In this document: positions 14,734 to 24,899 of the stretch, in pieces | How positions within the stretch are numbered: the stretch's first letter is position 1 | Layout of the letters: each line of letters begins with the position of its first letter | Assembly: GCA_005503335.1 (NCBI GenBank) | Contig: SCMQ01000042.1 | Coordinates: 1-33,295, forward strand | Source: Comamonadaceae bacterium 2FH | GTDB lineage: Bacteria > Pseudomonadota > Gammaproteobacteria > Burkholderiales > Burkholderiaceae_C | Length of the DNA: 33,295 bases | Direction of reading: 5' to 3' | Position numbers and translations under genes: made by a program | The notes under the pieces: model-generated | What the model was told of the DNA's origin: nothing | Database searches by the model: none | Seen by the model: the letters and a program-made list of their open reading frames with translations, nothing else

Positions 14734-16497
14734 GTGAGCTCACGAAAACCCGTTTCTGAATTGCGCGACGCCGTGCTTGCGCTGCGGCCCCAACTGGTCC
14801 GGGCGACCTGGTTCAGCCTGGGCAGCAGCCTGCTGCTGCTGATGCCCACGCTCTACATGCTGGAGGTCTACGGGCGGGTGCTCGACAGCCGCAGCGCCAT
14901 GACGCTGGCCATGCTGACCCTGCTGGTCCTGGCCGCGCTACTGGTCATGGGCGTGCTGGACTGGGCCCGTGCCGAGGTCATGCGCGAGGCCAGCTTGCGC
15001 CTGGACCAGCGGCTGAGTGCGCGCATTTTCGATGCGATCTTCGAAGCCAGCCTCAAGCGCGTGCCGGGCAGCTCGGCCCAGCCCATGAGCGATTTCCGTA
15101 CGCTGCGTGAATTCCTGTACGCCCCGGTGCTGCTGGCCCTGCTGGAGTCGCCCGCAGCGCTGGTGCTGATGGTGCTGCTGTTCGCCATGGACGCGGTGCT
15201 GGGTTGGGCCGCCCTGGCCGGAGCCATCGTGCAGACCCTGCTGGCCTGGATGACCGAGCGCAGCACCCAGCCGCCGCTGACGGCCGCCAACCGCAGCGCC
15301 ATCGCAGCGCAGCAATATGCGGATGGTTCGCTGCGCAACGCGCAGGTGATCGAGTCCATGGGCATGCTGCGCGACATCCACAGCCGCTGGATGGACAAAC
15401 ACCAGGAGTCGCTGGCGCAACAGGCCCAGGCCTCCGACGCCGCGGGCGGCTACCAGGCGCTGTCCCGCATGCTGCAGCTCATGATGGGCTCGGTGCTGCT
15501 GGGCCTGGGGGCTTGGCTGCTGCTGCGTGCCGACCTGCCCGGTGGCGGCGGCATGATCATCGTGGCCTCCGTGCTGGGGGGGCGGCTGCTCGCGCCCCTG
15601 GTGCAGATCGTCTCGCAGTGGCGCGTCGTGGTGAACGCCCGCGACGCCTGGGCGCGGCTCGAGCCCCTGCTGGCCCAGCTGCCGCCACGGCCGGAAACCA
15701 TGCCCCTGCCCCCGCCGCGCGGCCAGTTGAGCGTGGAGAACCTGGTGGCCGGCGCCCCCGGCAGCACCACGCCGATTCTGAAGGGCCTGCATTTCGCGCT
15801 GCGTCCGGGCGAGGTGCTGGCCGTGGTGGGACCCTCGGCCTCGGGCAAGACCACGCTGGCGCGCCTGCTGGTGGGCGTGTGGCCTGCGGCTTCCGGCAAG
15901 GTGCGGCTGGACGGGGCCGATGTGTTCAGCTGGAACAAGGCCGAACTGGGCCCCTACATGGGCTACCTGCCACAGGAGGTCGCCCTGCTCGACGGCACCC
16001 TGGCCGAGAACATCGCGCGCTTCGGCGAGGTGGACATGGCTAAGGTCGAGGCCGCGGCACGCGCCGTGGAGCTGCACGACTTCATCATGGCCCTGCCCCA
16101 GGGCTACGACAGCCCGGTCGGCCGCGAGGGCGCCATCCTGTCCGGCGGCCAGCGCCAGCGCGTGGCCCTGGCCCGTGCGCTCTACGGCGAGCCCGTGTTC
16201 GTGGTGCTCGACGAGCCCAACGCCAGCCTGGACGAGGCCGGCGACGCCGCCCTGGCCCATGCCATCGAGCGCCGCAAGGCCCAGGGCACGAGCTTCGTGG
16301 TTGTGACCCAGCGCACCAGCGTACTCGGCGTGGCAGACAAGATGCTGGTGCTGCGCGACGGCACCCAGCAGCTGTTCGGGCCGCGCGACGAGGTACTGGC
16401 CGGCCTGGCCAAGGCGGTGCAGCAGACACAGAAACTGCCGCAGCCCGGCCGGCCCGCAGAGGCTGCGGCTTCGGCTTCGGAGTTGGCGCCCTCCTGA
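14734..16497 (+). CDS. Type I secretion ABC permease/ATPase 1 (587 aa), H-loop His replaced by Gln
   Basis: PrtD/HasD-type inner-membrane exporter: an N-terminal membrane domain with segments at about 25-45, 58-78, 130-150, 155-172, 250-266 and 273-293, then an ATPase domain from about 330. Walker A is GPSASGKT (366-373), the Q-loop Gln is 414, the signature is LSGGQ (469-473), and Walker B ends LDE (Asp493, Glu494). At position 526, where the family has the catalytic switch His (VVTHR), this protein has Gln (VVTQR; codon CAG). The site it forms is therefore probably weak or inactive in hydrolysis. GTG start with AAGGAGG upstream. First gene of a four-gene operon; 25 bp separate it from the second ABC gene. 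Confidence 0.92.
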   Translation: MSSRKPVSELRDAVLALRPQLVRATWFSLGSSLLLLMPTLYMLEVYGRVLDSRSAMTLAMLTLLVLAALLVMGVLDWARAEVMREASLRLDQRLSARIFDAIFEASLKRVPGSSAQPMSDFRTLREFLYAPVLLALLESPAALVLMVLLFAMDAVLGWAALAGAIVQTLLAWMTERSTQPPLTAANRSAIAAQQYADGSLRNAQVIESMGMLRDIHSRWMDKHQESLAQQAQASDAAGGYQALSRMLQLMMGSVLLGLGAWLLLRADLPGGGGMIIVASVLGGRLLAPLVQIVSQWRVVVNARDAWARLEPLLAQLPPRPETMPLPPPRGQLSVENLVAGAPGSTTPILKGLHFALRPGEVLAVVGPSASGKTTLARLLVGVWPAASGKVRLDGADVFSWNKAELGPYMGYLPQEVALLDGTLAENIARFGEVDMAKVEAAARAVELHDFIMALPQGYDSPVGREGAILSGGQRQRVALARALYGEPVFVVLDEPNASLDEAGDAALAHAIERRKAQGTSFVVVTQRTSVLGVADKMLVLRDGTQQLFGPRDEVLAGLAKAVQQTQKLPQPGRPAEAAASASELAPS

Positions 16498-16522
16498 GGC
16501 GCATCTGTCAGGGGAAGCCGCC

Positions 16523-18280
16523 ATGAAGCCAGCTGATTTCACCGCCCGTAGCGAACTGGGCACCACGCTCTGGGCCTTCCGGCGCGAGTTCCTGGTGGTG
16601 GGCGTGTTCAGCATGGTCAGCAACCTGCTGCTGCTCGCGCCCACGATCTACCTGCTGCAGGTCTACGACCGCGTGCTGGTGAGCCGCAGCGAGCTGACGC
16701 TGCTGGCCGTCTCGCTGGTCACGCTGTTCCTGATCGCGGTGCTGGCCTTTGCCGAATGGTCGCGCTCGCGGCTGCTCGTGCGCACCGGCATGCGGCTGGA
16801 CCAGCAGCTGGGCACGCGGGTGTTCGGCGCCAGCTTCGAGGCCAGCCTCAGCCAGGCCGGCGGCAACCCCGCGCGCGCCCTGCGCGACATGACCGAGATA
16901 CGCCAGTTCCTGACCGGCCACGGGGTGTTCGCCTTCTTCGACGCGCCCTGGACGCCGATCTACCTCGCCGTGCTGTTCTTCCTCCACCCCTGGCTGGGTC
17001 TGCTGGCCCTGGGCTTCATGGTGATCCAGGCGGCGCTGGCCTGGTTCGGGCAACGGCACAGCCTCGCCCCCAACGAAGCGGCCGCCCAGGCCCTGAGCGA
17101 GGCCCAGTCCTTCCTGCAGAGCAAGCTGCGCAACGCCGAGCTGCTCGAGTCCATGGGCATGGTCGGCCACCTGCGGCAGCGCTGGCAGGCCCGGCACGCG
17201 GCCTACCTGGCGCGCCAGGCCCGGGCCCAGGGCCTGACCCACCGCCTCGTGGCCTGGAGCAAGCTGCTGCGCTACAGCCAGCAGTCCCTGGTGCTTGGCG
17301 CGGGGGCCCTGCTCGTGATCGACGGCCAGTTGTCGCCCGGCGGCATGATCGCGGCCAACGTGCTGACCCTGCGCGCCCTGGCCCCCATCGACCTGCTGGT
17401 GGGCTCCTGGCGCGGCTTCGCCGGCGCGCATGCGGCCTACCAGCGCCTCGAGGCGCTGCTGGCCGCCCACCCCGAGCGCGGGTTCGAGCCCAGCCTTCAG
17501 GAACCGACGGGCGCGCTCACCCTGCGCGACGTGGTCGCCAGCGCCGCCGGTCGCGCCAAGCCCATCCTCGACGGCCTGAGCTTCGCCGCGGAGCCCGGCA
17601 CGCTGACCATGGTGATGGGCCCCTCGGGCTCGGGCAAGTCCACCCTGGCGCGCGTCATGCTGGGCATCTGGCCCGATGTCACGGGCGAGGTGCTGCTCGA
17701 CGGCCGGCCTGTGACGGAGTGGGACCGCACCACCCTGGGCCCGCATCTGGGCTACCTGCCGCAGGACATCGAGCTCATGGAGGGCACGATAGGCGAGAAC
17801 ATCGCACGCTTCGGCGAGCTGGACTCGGCCAAGGTCATCGCCGCCGCGCGCAGCGCGGGGCTGCACGAGATGATCCTGCGCTTTCCCAAGGGCTACGACA
17901 CGCCGGTCGGCGAGGCCGGCAACCTTCTGTCCGGCGGCCTGCGCCAGCGCGTCGCCCTGGCACGCGCGCTCTATGGCGAGCCCGCGCTCGTGGTGCTCGA
18001 CGAGCCCAACGCCAACCTCGACGATGCCGGCGAGGCGGCCCTGCAGAAGGCCTTGCAGGAGCTCAAGGCCAAGGGCCGGACGGTGTTCGTGATCGCCCAC
18101 CGGCCGCTCCTCAAGCCCGACCGCCTCTTGCTGCTGCACGAGGGCCGGCTGGTGGCCGACGGAACCCCAGAGACCATCAGGGCCATGGCGCGGCCGGCGC
18201 GGCCGCTGACGGTGCAGACTGCGCCCGGCCCGCATCCGCCGGCGCCGGGCCAGCCGGCCTCCCCTGCCCTAGAGATGTAA
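16523..18280 (+). CDS. Type I secretion ABC permease/ATPase 2 (585 aa)
   Basis: Same architecture as the preceding gene and collinear with it residue by residue through the ATPase domain: Walker A GPSGSGKS (366-373), Q-loop Gln414, Walker B LDE (493-494) and the expected switch His526 (VIAHRP). Its signature is LSGGL rather than LSGGQ (469-473). With subunit 1 lacking the switch His, a heterodimer would have one canonical site (Walker motifs and His of subunit 2 with LSGGQ of subunit 1) and one degenerate site. Start supported by GGGGAAG upstream of the ATG. It probably powers export of the cargo proteins encoded upstream. A homodimer cannot be excluded. Confidence 0.92.
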   Translation: MKPADFTARSELGTTLWAFRREFLVVGVFSMVSNLLLLAPTIYLLQVYDRVLVSRSELTLLAVSLVTLFLIAVLAFAEWSRSRLLVRTGMRLDQQLGTRVFGASFEASLSQAGGNPARALRDMTEIRQFLTGHGVFAFFDAPWTPIYLAVLFFLHPWLGLLALGFMVIQAALAWFGQRHSLAPNEAAAQALSEAQSFLQSKLRNAELLESMGMVGHLRQRWQARHAAYLARQARAQGLTHRLVAWSKLLRYSQQSLVLGAGALLVIDGQLSPGGMIAANVLTLRALAPIDLLVGSWRGFAGAHAAYQRLEALLAAHPERGFEPSLQEPTGALTLRDVVASAAGRAKPILDGLSFAAEPGTLTMVMGPSGSGKSTLARVMLGIWPDVTGEVLLDGRPVTEWDRTTLGPHLGYLPQDIELMEGTIGENIARFGELDSAKVIAAARSAGLHEMILRFPKGYDTPVGEAGNLLSGGLRQRVALARALYGEPALVVLDEPNANLDDAGEAALQKALQELKAKGRTVFVIAHRPLLKPDRLLLLHEGRLVADGTPETIRAMARPARPLTVQTAPGPHPPAPGQPASPALEM

Positions 18281-18291
18281 GCGAGGCAACC

Positions 18292-19665
18292 ATGGCAAGC
18301 AAGGCATCACCGCAAGCGCAAGACACGCCCTCCCCGAGCAAGCTGGTGCGGCTGGATGGCGGCGCCGAACCGCCGGCTGCGACGGACTCGGGCCGCGCCA
18401 CACGCATCGGCCTGTGGGCCCTGGCCCTGGGCTTCGGCGGCTTCGTGCTGTGGGCCGCGCTGGCGCCGCTGGACGAGGGCGTGCCCAGCCAGGGCCTGGT
18501 GTCCATAGACACCAAGCGCAAGGCGGTGCAGCACCTGAGCGGCGGCATCGTCAAGGAGGTGCTGGTGCGCGAGGGGCAGGCCGTCAAGGAGGGGCAGGTT
18601 CTCGTGAAGCTCGACGAGGCCGTGGCGCGCGCCAATTTCGAATCGGTGCGCCAGCGCTACCTGGGCCTGCGCGCCATGGAGGGGCGGCTGCTGGCCGAGC
18701 AAGCAGGGCTGGCCAAGATCAGCTACCACCCGGACCTGCAGGCCGCCGCGGCCGACCCGCTGATCCGCCAGCAGATGGTCATGCAGGAGCAGCTGTTCCT
18801 CTCACGCCGCTCGGCGCTGCGCGCCGACCTGCAGGCCATAGAGGAAAGCATCCAGGGCCAGCAGGCCCTGCTGCAGGCCTACGACGGCATGCTGGCCAAC
18901 CGGCGCGAGCAGCTGATGCTGCTCAACGACGAACTGGCCCACACGCGCGGCCTGGTCCGCGAGGGCTACGCCCCGCGCAACCGCCAGCTCGAGCTCGAGC
19001 GCATGGTGGCCGAGTCCAACTCGGCCGTCGCCGAGCTGCTGGGCAACAGTGCGCGGGGACGCCAGGCCATCGCCGAGATGCGCCAGCGCGCGATTGCCCG
19101 CCGCCAGGAGTACCGCAAGGAGGTGGAGACACAGCTGGCCGACGTCACGCGCGAGGTGCTTGCGGACGCCGAGAAATTCGTCGCCGTGAGATCGGACCTG
19201 GAGCGCACCGAGATCCGATCCCCCGCCGCTGGCCAGGTGGTCGGCCTGGCCGTGCAGACCGTGGGCGGCGTGATCCAGGCCGGCCAGAAGCTGATGGACG
19301 TGGTGCCCGGGAACGAACCCTTGCTGCTCGAGGCGCGCGTGGCCCCGCACCTGATCGACAAGGTGCAGGCGGGGCTGCCGGCCGACGTGCGCTTCTCGGC
19401 CTTCGCCCACTCGCCCCAGCTGGTGGTGCAGGGCAAGGTGGAGTCCATCTCGGCTGACCTGCTGACCGATCCGCAGAACCCGGAGGTGGCCTATTACCTG
19501 GCGCGCGTGAGCGTGACGCCCGAAGGCCTGAAGGCCCTGGGCCGGCGCCAGATGCAGCCCGGCATGCCGGTCGAGGTGATCATCAAGACCGGCGAGCGCT
19601 CCCTGTTGACCTACCTGCTGCACCCGCTGACCAAGCGCCTGGCGGCGTCCATGAAGGAGGAATGA
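18292..19665 (+). CDS. HlyD-family type I secretion adaptor (457 aa)
   Basis: Membrane-fusion protein bridging the ABC exporter and the outer-membrane channel. A cytoplasmic N-terminus is followed by one membrane segment at about 40-62 (IGLWALALGFGGFVLWAALA) and a split lipoyl-type domain (GGIVKEVLVREGQAVKEGQ; later RSPAAGQVVGLAVQTVGGVI). A long helical hairpin runs at about 115-300, and a beta-barrel and C-terminal region ends with the PGMPVEVIIKTGERSLLTYL motif typical of T1SS adaptors. The ATG at 18292 has GAGG five bases upstream; the open frame extends far upstream, but that part overlaps the ABC gene. The stop is three bases before the next start. Confidence 0.93.
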   Translation: MASKASPQAQDTPSPSKLVRLDGGAEPPAATDSGRATRIGLWALALGFGGFVLWAALAPLDEGVPSQGLVSIDTKRKAVQHLSGGIVKEVLVREGQAVKEGQVLVKLDEAVARANFESVRQRYLGLRAMEGRLLAEQAGLAKISYHPDLQAAAADPLIRQQMVMQEQLFLSRRSALRADLQAIEESIQGQQALLQAYDGMLANRREQLMLLNDELAHTRGLVREGYAPRNRQLELERMVAESNSAVAELLGNSARGRQAIAEMRQRAIARRQEYRKEVETQLADVTREVLADAEKFVAVRSDLERTEIRSPAAGQVVGLAVQTVGGVIQAGQKLMDVVPGNEPLLLEARVAPHLIDKVQAGLPADVRFSAFAHSPQLVVQGKVESISADLLTDPQNPEVAYYLARVSVTPEGLKALGRRQMQPGMPVEVIIKTGERSLLTYLLHPLTKRLAASMKEE

Positions 19666-19668
19666 GCC

Positions 19669-21054
19669 ATGGCAGCGGCGAACCGTTGGACATGCATGCG
19701 CGGCCTCGCGCTGCGGCGCTCGGCCTTGGCTCTGGCGCTGGCGCTGTTCGCCGCACCGGCCTGGTCCCTGGACCTGATGCAGGCCTACGAGGCCGCGCTT
19801 GCGCAGGACGCCAACATCCGCGCCTCGCGCGCGGCGGCCAAAGCCGGCCGCGAGCAACTGCCCCAGGCCCAGGCCCAGTTGCGGCCCAACATCTCGGCCA
19901 ACCTGACTCGCAGCAAGAACTGGCTGGACCGCACCGAGCCTCAACTCTCCATCTTTGGCCAGCCCACCGGGCGGGAGGTGTCGAGCTCCCTGGACTACTT
20001 GAGCAGCAACTACGCGCTGACGCTGCGCCAGCCGCTGTACCGTCCGCAGCAGCATGCCCTGATCGACCAGGCCCAGGCCAAGGTGGACGACGCGGAAGCC
20101 GTGCTCGAGCGCGACCTGCAGCAGCTGGGCGTCAAGGTCGGCACGGCCTATTTCGAGGCGCTGCTCGCCGACGACCAACTGGCTCTGGTGCTGAGCCAGA
20201 AGGCCAGCTACACGACTCAGCTGGACGCCGCTCAGAAAGCGCTGGCCGGCGGCTCCGGCACCCGCACCGACATCGACGAGGCCCAGGCGCGCCTGGACAT
20301 GGCCTTGGCGCAGGAGCTCGAGGCGCGCCAGCACCAGGACTACACCCGGCGCCAATTGCAGCTGCTTGTCAACCAGCCCCTCGATCGCCTGGCGCCGCTG
20401 GACGTGGTCCGCCTGCAGCTACAGCCGCCAGACCCGAACCGCATCGAGGACTGGACAGCGCGCGCCGAGCAGGGCAGCCCGGAAATCCACGCGCTCAAGG
20501 CCCGCATCGAGGCGGCCCGGCACGAGGTGGCTGCGGCCCAGGCCGGCCACTACCCCACGCTGGACGCCGTGCTCCAGTGGAGCAAGAGCGACCGCGACAA
20601 CTTGACCAGCCCGAGCTCGCGCTACACGAACAAGGCCCTGGGCCTGGTGCTGAGGGTGCCGATCTATGCGGGCGGATATGTGGACTCCACGGTGCGCCAG
20701 GCGCTGGCCGAGCAGGAGCAGGCCGAGGAGGCCCTCGAGGCCCTGCGCCGCGAGCTGGGCCTGCGCGTGCACAAGGAGTTCCGCGGCGTGACCGAGGGCG
20801 TGCTGCGCATCCGTGCCCTGGAGCAGGCCGTGCGCTCGGCCGAGCAACTGGTGCTGTCCAACCGCCGCTCACTGCAGGCCGGCAGCCGCACCCTGGTAGA
20901 CGTGCTCAACGCCGAGCAGCACCGCGTGGAAACCCAGCGCGACCTGGCCCAGGCGCGCTACCTCTACCTCGTGTCGCGCATCCGGCTGCAGGCGCTGGCG
21001 GGGGGTGAGAAAACGGGCACCATCGAGGAGATCAACGCCTGGCTTGGGCCCTGA
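19669..21054 (+). CDS. TolC-family outer-membrane secretion channel (461 aa)
   Basis: Signal peptide through about residue 33 (LALALALFAAPAWS), then two tandem outer-membrane-efflux repeats beginning LDLMQAYEAALAQDANIRAS and continuing with the family's LRQPLYRP, GSGTRTDIDEAQARLD and NRRSLQAGSRTLVDVLNAEQ motifs. Length matches TolC proteins of type I systems. It supplies the outer-membrane exit duct of the operon. GGAGGAATGAGCC before the ATG gives good initiation and the gene is directly coupled to the adaptor gene. The ATG at codon 10 is an alternative that leaves a more typical signal peptide. Confidence 0.93.
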   Translation: MAAANRWTCMRGLALRRSALALALALFAAPAWSLDLMQAYEAALAQDANIRASRAAAKAGREQLPQAQAQLRPNISANLTRSKNWLDRTEPQLSIFGQPTGREVSSSLDYLSSNYALTLRQPLYRPQQHALIDQAQAKVDDAEAVLERDLQQLGVKVGTAYFEALLADDQLALVLSQKASYTTQLDAAQKALAGGSGTRTDIDEAQARLDMALAQELEARQHQDYTRRQLQLLVNQPLDRLAPLDVVRLQLQPPDPNRIEDWTARAEQGSPEIHALKARIEAARHEVAAAQAGHYPTLDAVLQWSKSDRDNLTSPSSRYTNKALGLVLRVPIYAGGYVDSTVRQALAEQEQAEEALEALRRELGLRVHKEFRGVTEGVLRIRALEQAVRSAEQLVLSNRRSLQAGSRTLVDVLNAEQHRVETQRDLAQARYLYLVSRIRLQALAGGEKTGTIEEINAWLGP

Positions 21055-21073
21055 GGCGGCAGTGGATGGCCAC

Positions 21074-21086
21074 GGGCCTTCGGCCC
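21074..21086 (+). terminator. Short hairpin after the secretion operon
   Basis: GGGCC-TTC-GGCCC lies 20 bases beyond the TolC-type stop, with no clear U-tract. It is plausible as an operon terminator but weak. Confidence 0.4.
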
Positions 21087-21087
21087 T

Positions 21088-21148
21088 CGCCATGACGCCT
21101 CTTCGGTTCTCCCGTCATCGCGAGGCCTGAAAGGCTGCGGCGATCCAT
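21088..21148. repeat. REP-like repeat, copy 1
   Basis: CGCCATGACGCCTCTTCGGT continues to CCCGTCATCGCGAGGCC, TGAAAGGCTGCGG and CGATCCAT. It is nearly identical to 21641-21699. The GTCATCGCGAGG...GGCGATCCA core is the widespread extragenic type that forms imperfect hairpins. It lies just beyond the 3' end of the higA gene. Confidence 0.8.
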
Positions 21149-21182
21149 CGAGGATGGTCAATGCCCGGCGTGGGGTTCCCGA

Positions 21183-21557
21183 TCAGCACCCGGCAACAGA
21201 CTCGGCAATCAGGGCTTCGGCTGGAATGCCAAGGCTTCGATGCAATCTGCGGATCATGGCCAGCGTCAAGGGGCGCTTGCGGCTCAGGATCTCGTAGACG
21301 CGGTTGCTCTTGCCGATGAGCGGCTCCAGATCCTTCACGGACAGGCCACTTTGCTCCATCCGGAATCGGATAGCCTCCACCGGATCAGGAGCGGCAATAG
21401 GGAAGTGCTTGGCTTCATAGGCTTGCACGAGCGTAGCCAGGATGTCCAGACGGTCCCCCTCGTCGGTACCCAGATCAGGGTCGAATTCCATCAAGGCAGA
21501 AATCTCCTTGAGGGTCGCCTTGTAGTCTGCTTCGGTGTGAATAGGGCGGATGTCCAT
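21183..21557 (-). CDS. higA: HigA-type antitoxin, orphan (124 aa)
   Basis: Full-length COG5499 protein: N-terminal region MDIRPIHTEADYKATLKEIS and DEGDRLDILATLVQAYEAKH, then an HTH domain IRFRMEQSGLSVKDLEPLIG and LSRKRPLTLAMIRRLHRSLG. It normally neutralises HigB and represses the operon. GGAGGACAAC before the ATG at 21557 decides the start over an ATG four codons upstream. The toxin gene that should precede it is reduced to its last 21 codons, so the antitoxin is an orphan. It is flanked by two copies of a REP-like repeat. Confidence 0.85.
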   Translation of the reverse strand: MDIRPIHTEADYKATLKEISALMEFDPDLGTDEGDRLDILATLVQAYEAKHFPIAAPDPVEAIRFRMEQSGLSVKDLEPLIGKSNRVYEILSRKRPLTLAMIRRLHRSLGIPAEALIAESVAGC

Positions 21558-21575
21558 GTTGTCCTCCATGGCCGG

Positions 21576-21641
21576 TCAGGCCATTTCAACGGTTTCTGCG
21601 TCCACTGTGTCGTATTCCTTGTGAGTGCCGACGAACTTCAC
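21576..21641 (-). pseudogene. higB: HigB toxin remnant (last 21 codons)
   Basis: From a GTG at 21641 the frame reads VKFVGTHKEYDTVDAETVEM then A and TGA at 21576. The FVGTHKEYD motif is the C-terminal signature of HigB mRNA interferases. Immediately upstream the sequence becomes the REP-like repeat, so the toxin's N-terminal part and its promoter are gone. The stop lies 18 bases before the higA start, the normal higB-higA spacing. Confidence 0.8.
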
Positions 21642-21699
21642 GCCATGACGCCTCTTCGGTTCTCCCGTCATCGCGAGGCCGAAGGCCGTGGCGATCCAT
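21641..21699. repeat. REP-like repeat, copy 2
   Basis: Nearly identical to 21088-21148 and in the same orientation (CGCCATGACGCCTCTTCGGT through GGCGATCCAT). Its left edge is the exact breakpoint in the higB remnant and its right edge is six bases from the tex stop codon. Confidence 0.8.
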
Positions 21700-21705
21700 G
21701 GACTT

Positions 21706-24072
<2,367 letters not shown>

Positions 24073-24277
24073 GCTGGAAATGGGCGCCCCTTGCGCCTGA
24101 CTGAACGAAGGCGGGAAGTTTGCCATATAGAACCCGGCACAGGTGCTGCGCACCGTCGGCGAGACGCCTGTCGGAGTACCCAACCACGATCACCCGGCCT
24201 TCGACATCCCTGACACTGCGCGGCACAGAGCCATACCAGGAATCCCGGGTGGCCGCTGCGGTGGTATCATACTAGTC

Positions 24278-24290
24278 ATAACATTGTTAT
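24278..24290. promoter_or_regulatory. Inverted repeat upstream of mazE
   Basis: ATAAC-ATT-GTTAT, a perfect dyad 14 bases before the mazE start in an AT-rich pocket unlike its surroundings (TATCATACTAGTCATAACAT). It is a likely autoregulatory operator overlapping the promoter. Confidence 0.5.
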
Positions 24291-24303
24291 TACATTGAAG
24301 GCT

Positions 24304-24558
24304 ATGCACGTAGCGATCAGAAACATCGGGAACAGCAAAGGCGTCGTTCTGCCCAAGCCCGTTCTTGCCCAAGCCGGCCTGGACATCGAGGCCGGCGTCG
24401 AGATGTCCGTCGAAGACGGCACCATCATCCTGCGCAAGCCCACCCGTTCCGTGCGGGCGGGCTGGGCGGCTGCCGCGCAAGCACTGGCCGCGGCCGGAGG
24501 CGATGGATTGCTGATGGGCGAATTCGGCAACGAGGGGGATGCGGAGCTGGTCTGGTGA
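24304..24558 (+). CDS. mazE: MazE-type antitoxin (84 aa)
   Basis: AbrB/MazE swapped-hairpin DNA-binding protein: MHVAIRNIGNSKGVVLPKPV, LAQAGLD, then VEDGTIILRKPTRSVRAGW and an acidic C-terminal tail (GEFGNEGDAELVW) that would wrap the toxin. GAAGG precedes the ATG at 24304; an in-frame TTG three codons upstream is less likely. Its 3' end overlaps the toxin gene start by four bases (GTGA), a standard antitoxin-toxin operon. Confidence 0.9.
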   Translation: MHVAIRNIGNSKGVVLPKPVLAQAGLDIEAGVEMSVEDGTIILRKPTRSVRAGWAAAAQALAAAGGDGLLMGEFGNEGDAELVW

Positions 24559-24872
24559 GGCGCGGCGACATCTGGCTGGTCAATCTCGACCCCACTGTCG
24601 GCAGCGAGATCAAGAAAGCCCGCCCCTGCGTGGTCGTGTCGCCGCCGGAGCTCAACGACCACCTGCGCACCGTGATCGTGGCGCCGATGACGTCCAAGGG
24701 TTTTGCGGCACCGTTTCGGATCCCGGTGACCCACGCCGGCACCAAAGGACTGATTCTGCTTGACCAGTTGCGTACAGTCGACAAGGTGCGCTTGTCGAAA
24801 AAGTTGGGCTCGGTCTCGGCGAAGACACTAGCCGCGGCGCTGAACACCTTGCAAGAAGTTTTCGCGCGGTAA
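24555..24872 (+). CDS. mazF: MazF/PemK-type mRNA interferase toxin (105 aa)
   Basis: Complete PemK-fold toxin: MRRGDIWLVNLDPTVGSEIK, KARPCVVVSPPELND, VIVAPMTS, FRIPVTHAGTKGLILLDQLR and TVDKVRL. The Arg of RPCVVVSP and the Thr-Ser of APMTS are the expected active-site neighbourhood. It cleaves RNA when freed from MazE. GTG start coupled to mazE. It appears intact. Confidence 0.92.
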   Translation: MRRGDIWLVNLDPTVGSEIKKARPCVVVSPPELNDHLRTVIVAPMTSKGFAAPFRIPVTHAGTKGLILLDQLRTVDKVRLSKKLGSVSAKTLAAALNTLQEVFAR

Positions 24873-24899
24873 TTCGCGCCGCACTTTTTGGGGCCGCCG

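Noticed and set aside
14938-18235. Long minus-strand frames opposite the two ABC genes
   Set aside because: They are shadows of strongly recognisable transporter genes, with His/Gln/Gly-rich translations and no family resemblance.
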